DNA of 64,000 nucleotides, from NCBI RefSeq assembly GCF_001202035.1, contig NZ_LGHT01000015.1, positions 1-64,000 on the forward strand. The letters are read 5' to 3'. This stretch comes from Pseudorhodobacter wandonensis. GTDB taxonomy: Bacteria; Pseudomonadota; Alphaproteobacteria; Rhodobacterales; Rhodobacteraceae. Of this stretch, positions 63,203 to 64,000 are shown in pieces; the first letter of the stretch is position 1; every line of letters begins with the position of its first letter. The notes beneath the pieces are model-generated. The model searched no databases, was not told where the DNA came from, and saw nothing but the letters and a program-made list of their open reading frames with translations. Position numbers and translations under genes: made by a program.

Positions 63203-64000
63203 TCAATACCGCTCGGGCATGGTCAGTTTCGGTTCCACGGGCGCGTTGTGGTGGTAATGCGGCCATTTCAGATAGCGGCCGATGGCCTCTTGGACGACAT
63301 CGGCATGATGACCGCGCACCATTGCGACGTGATGCTCGAACCCGTTTTGGGTCACAAAACGCATCAGCTCGCGCAGGCGCTTGACGTGGGTTACAGCGAT
63401 GCCTCCGTCCATCGGGAAAGGATCATTGGTGAATTCGCCTTCGCCGAGATAGCATTTAAGCGTGCCTGCGCGATCATCGGACGACAGGCGGAAATAGGTC
63501 ATGTCACCCGCTTTGACCTTACCCTTCACGGCGCCAAAGCACTTGGAACGACCAATGCTTTCGCCCAATACATCCAGTTCGGAAATCTCTGGCGTATGGC
63601 CGATAAAGGATTTCGGGAAGTTGCCGCAATGCGTGCAGACGCATTTATCAACCTCATGGCCATAGTTGTTGTTCCAATCCAGAATTGCGGGCGGCGCACC
63701 AGAGGCGAGCGCAAGCGCATACATCGACAGCGCGCCCATGATGTCGACCTCACAAGCTGAAGGCATCAGTTCCTCGCCCATCATCGACATGGTCACACAG
63801 GTGGCGCAGCCGAAATTATCCTGCAACGAGCGCCAGCATTGAATCGCGCTGGCGTCGCATTCGTTTTCTTCAATCCAGCGGTTGACGGCGAGGGTCCATT
63901 TCGCTTGGGTCAGGATTTGCTGCGGTTTGATGTGATCGGGTATGGTGCCGTAAGCCTTGATCTTGGCCATCTTGGCCAGCAATTCCGGCGCGTCATCTTT
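63203..64000 (-). CDS. L-fucose isomerase-like sugar isomerase (5' end outside window)
   Basis: The visible 265 residues are the C-terminal half or more of an L-fucose/L-arabinose isomerase-like protein. The frame stays open to the window edge, so the start lies beyond 64000. Conserved features are SLQDNFGCATCVTMSMMGEELMPSACEVDIMGALSMYALALASG, with the glutamate and aspartates that bind the metal, and PAILDWNNNY. Such enzymes turn aldoses into ketoses. As first visible gene of the operon with transketolase and kinase, it would supply the ketose. The sugar is unknown. Confidence 0.85.
   Translation of the reverse strand, partial: KDDAPELLAKMAKIKAYGTIPDHIKPQQILTQAKWTLAVNRWIEENECDASAIQCWRSLQDNFGCATCVTMSMMGEELMPSACEVDIMGALSMYALALASGAPPAILDWNNNYGHEVDKCVCTHCGNFPKSFIGHTPEISELDVLGESIGRSKCFGAVKGKVKAGDMTYFRLSSDDRAGTLKCYLGEGEFTNDPFPMDGGIAVTHVKRLRELMRFVTQNGFEHHVAMVRGHHADVVQEAIGRYLKWPHYHHNAPVEPKLTMPERY

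Overview
The window is chromosomal DNA of an alphaproteobacterium of the family Rhodobacteraceae (Rhodobacter/Roseobacter group). The evidence is gene content and order: the cco (cbb3 oxidase) operons, the redox regulators regB-senC-regA next to the H-NS-like hvrA and ahcY (the order known from Rhodobacter capsulatus), a close match to Rhodobacter malyl-CoA lyase Mcl1, and FnrL-type boxes. No photosynthesis genes, rRNA, tRNA, CRISPR array, phage or insertion sequence was seen. Nearly everything is ordinary, densely packed chromosome; only the right end (about 57-64 kb) looks accessory.

Region by region. 0-9 kb: ccoS, ccoI, ccoH and ccoG (maturation of cbb3 oxidase), a uracil-DNA glycosylase family gene, then ccoP-ccoQ-ccoO-ccoN, all on the minus strand, followed by a divergent universal stress protein gene. 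FNR boxes precede ccoG, ccoN and the stress gene, and a fourth, very symmetrical box lies in the 640-base gap before ccoG. 10-24 kb: a flavin-type oxidase relative, a small multidrug/guanidinium transporter, accA, a GyrI-like protein, a DUF4304-like protein, pheT, then hemY-mitofilin-hemD facing tsaD-gpsA-YciI-EVE, a probable small RNA and a DUF2853 gene. 24-33 kb: ahcY with a possible riboswitch-like leader, an HD hydrolase, hvrA, regA, senC, regB, a PAS protein, then tsaE and a muropeptide-sugar recycling pair (amgK/murU type).

33-47 kb: addB-addA, trxA, malyl-CoA lyase, a D-glutamate-type cluster (dgcN, dgcA, D-amino acid aminotransferase), a secreted YHYH protein, DUF1244 and N-formylglutamate amidohydrolase. 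47-57 kb: pyruvate kinase, rpmI-rplT, pheS-aroC, a gamma-glutamyltransferase, an RsbV/RsbW-like pair, a thiolase, a free methionine sulfoxide reductase, a glyoxalase-fold protein and an RluA-type pseudouridine synthase. 57-64 kb: an aldehyde dehydrogenase with its probable GAF/Fis-type regulator, and a sugar operon (FucI-like isomerase cut by the window edge, split transketolase, FGGY kinase).

The genes link respiration to redox sensing: FnrL-type sites would raise the high-affinity oxidase when oxygen falls, while RegB/RegA/SenC sense respiratory redox state. The most interesting unexplained items are non-coding: the orphan FNR box with a long hairpin, a terminator-ended intergenic transcript near 23 kb, the pseudoknot-like leader of ahcY, large inverted repeats before the aldehyde dehydrogenase gene, and a four-copy intergenic hairpin repeat.
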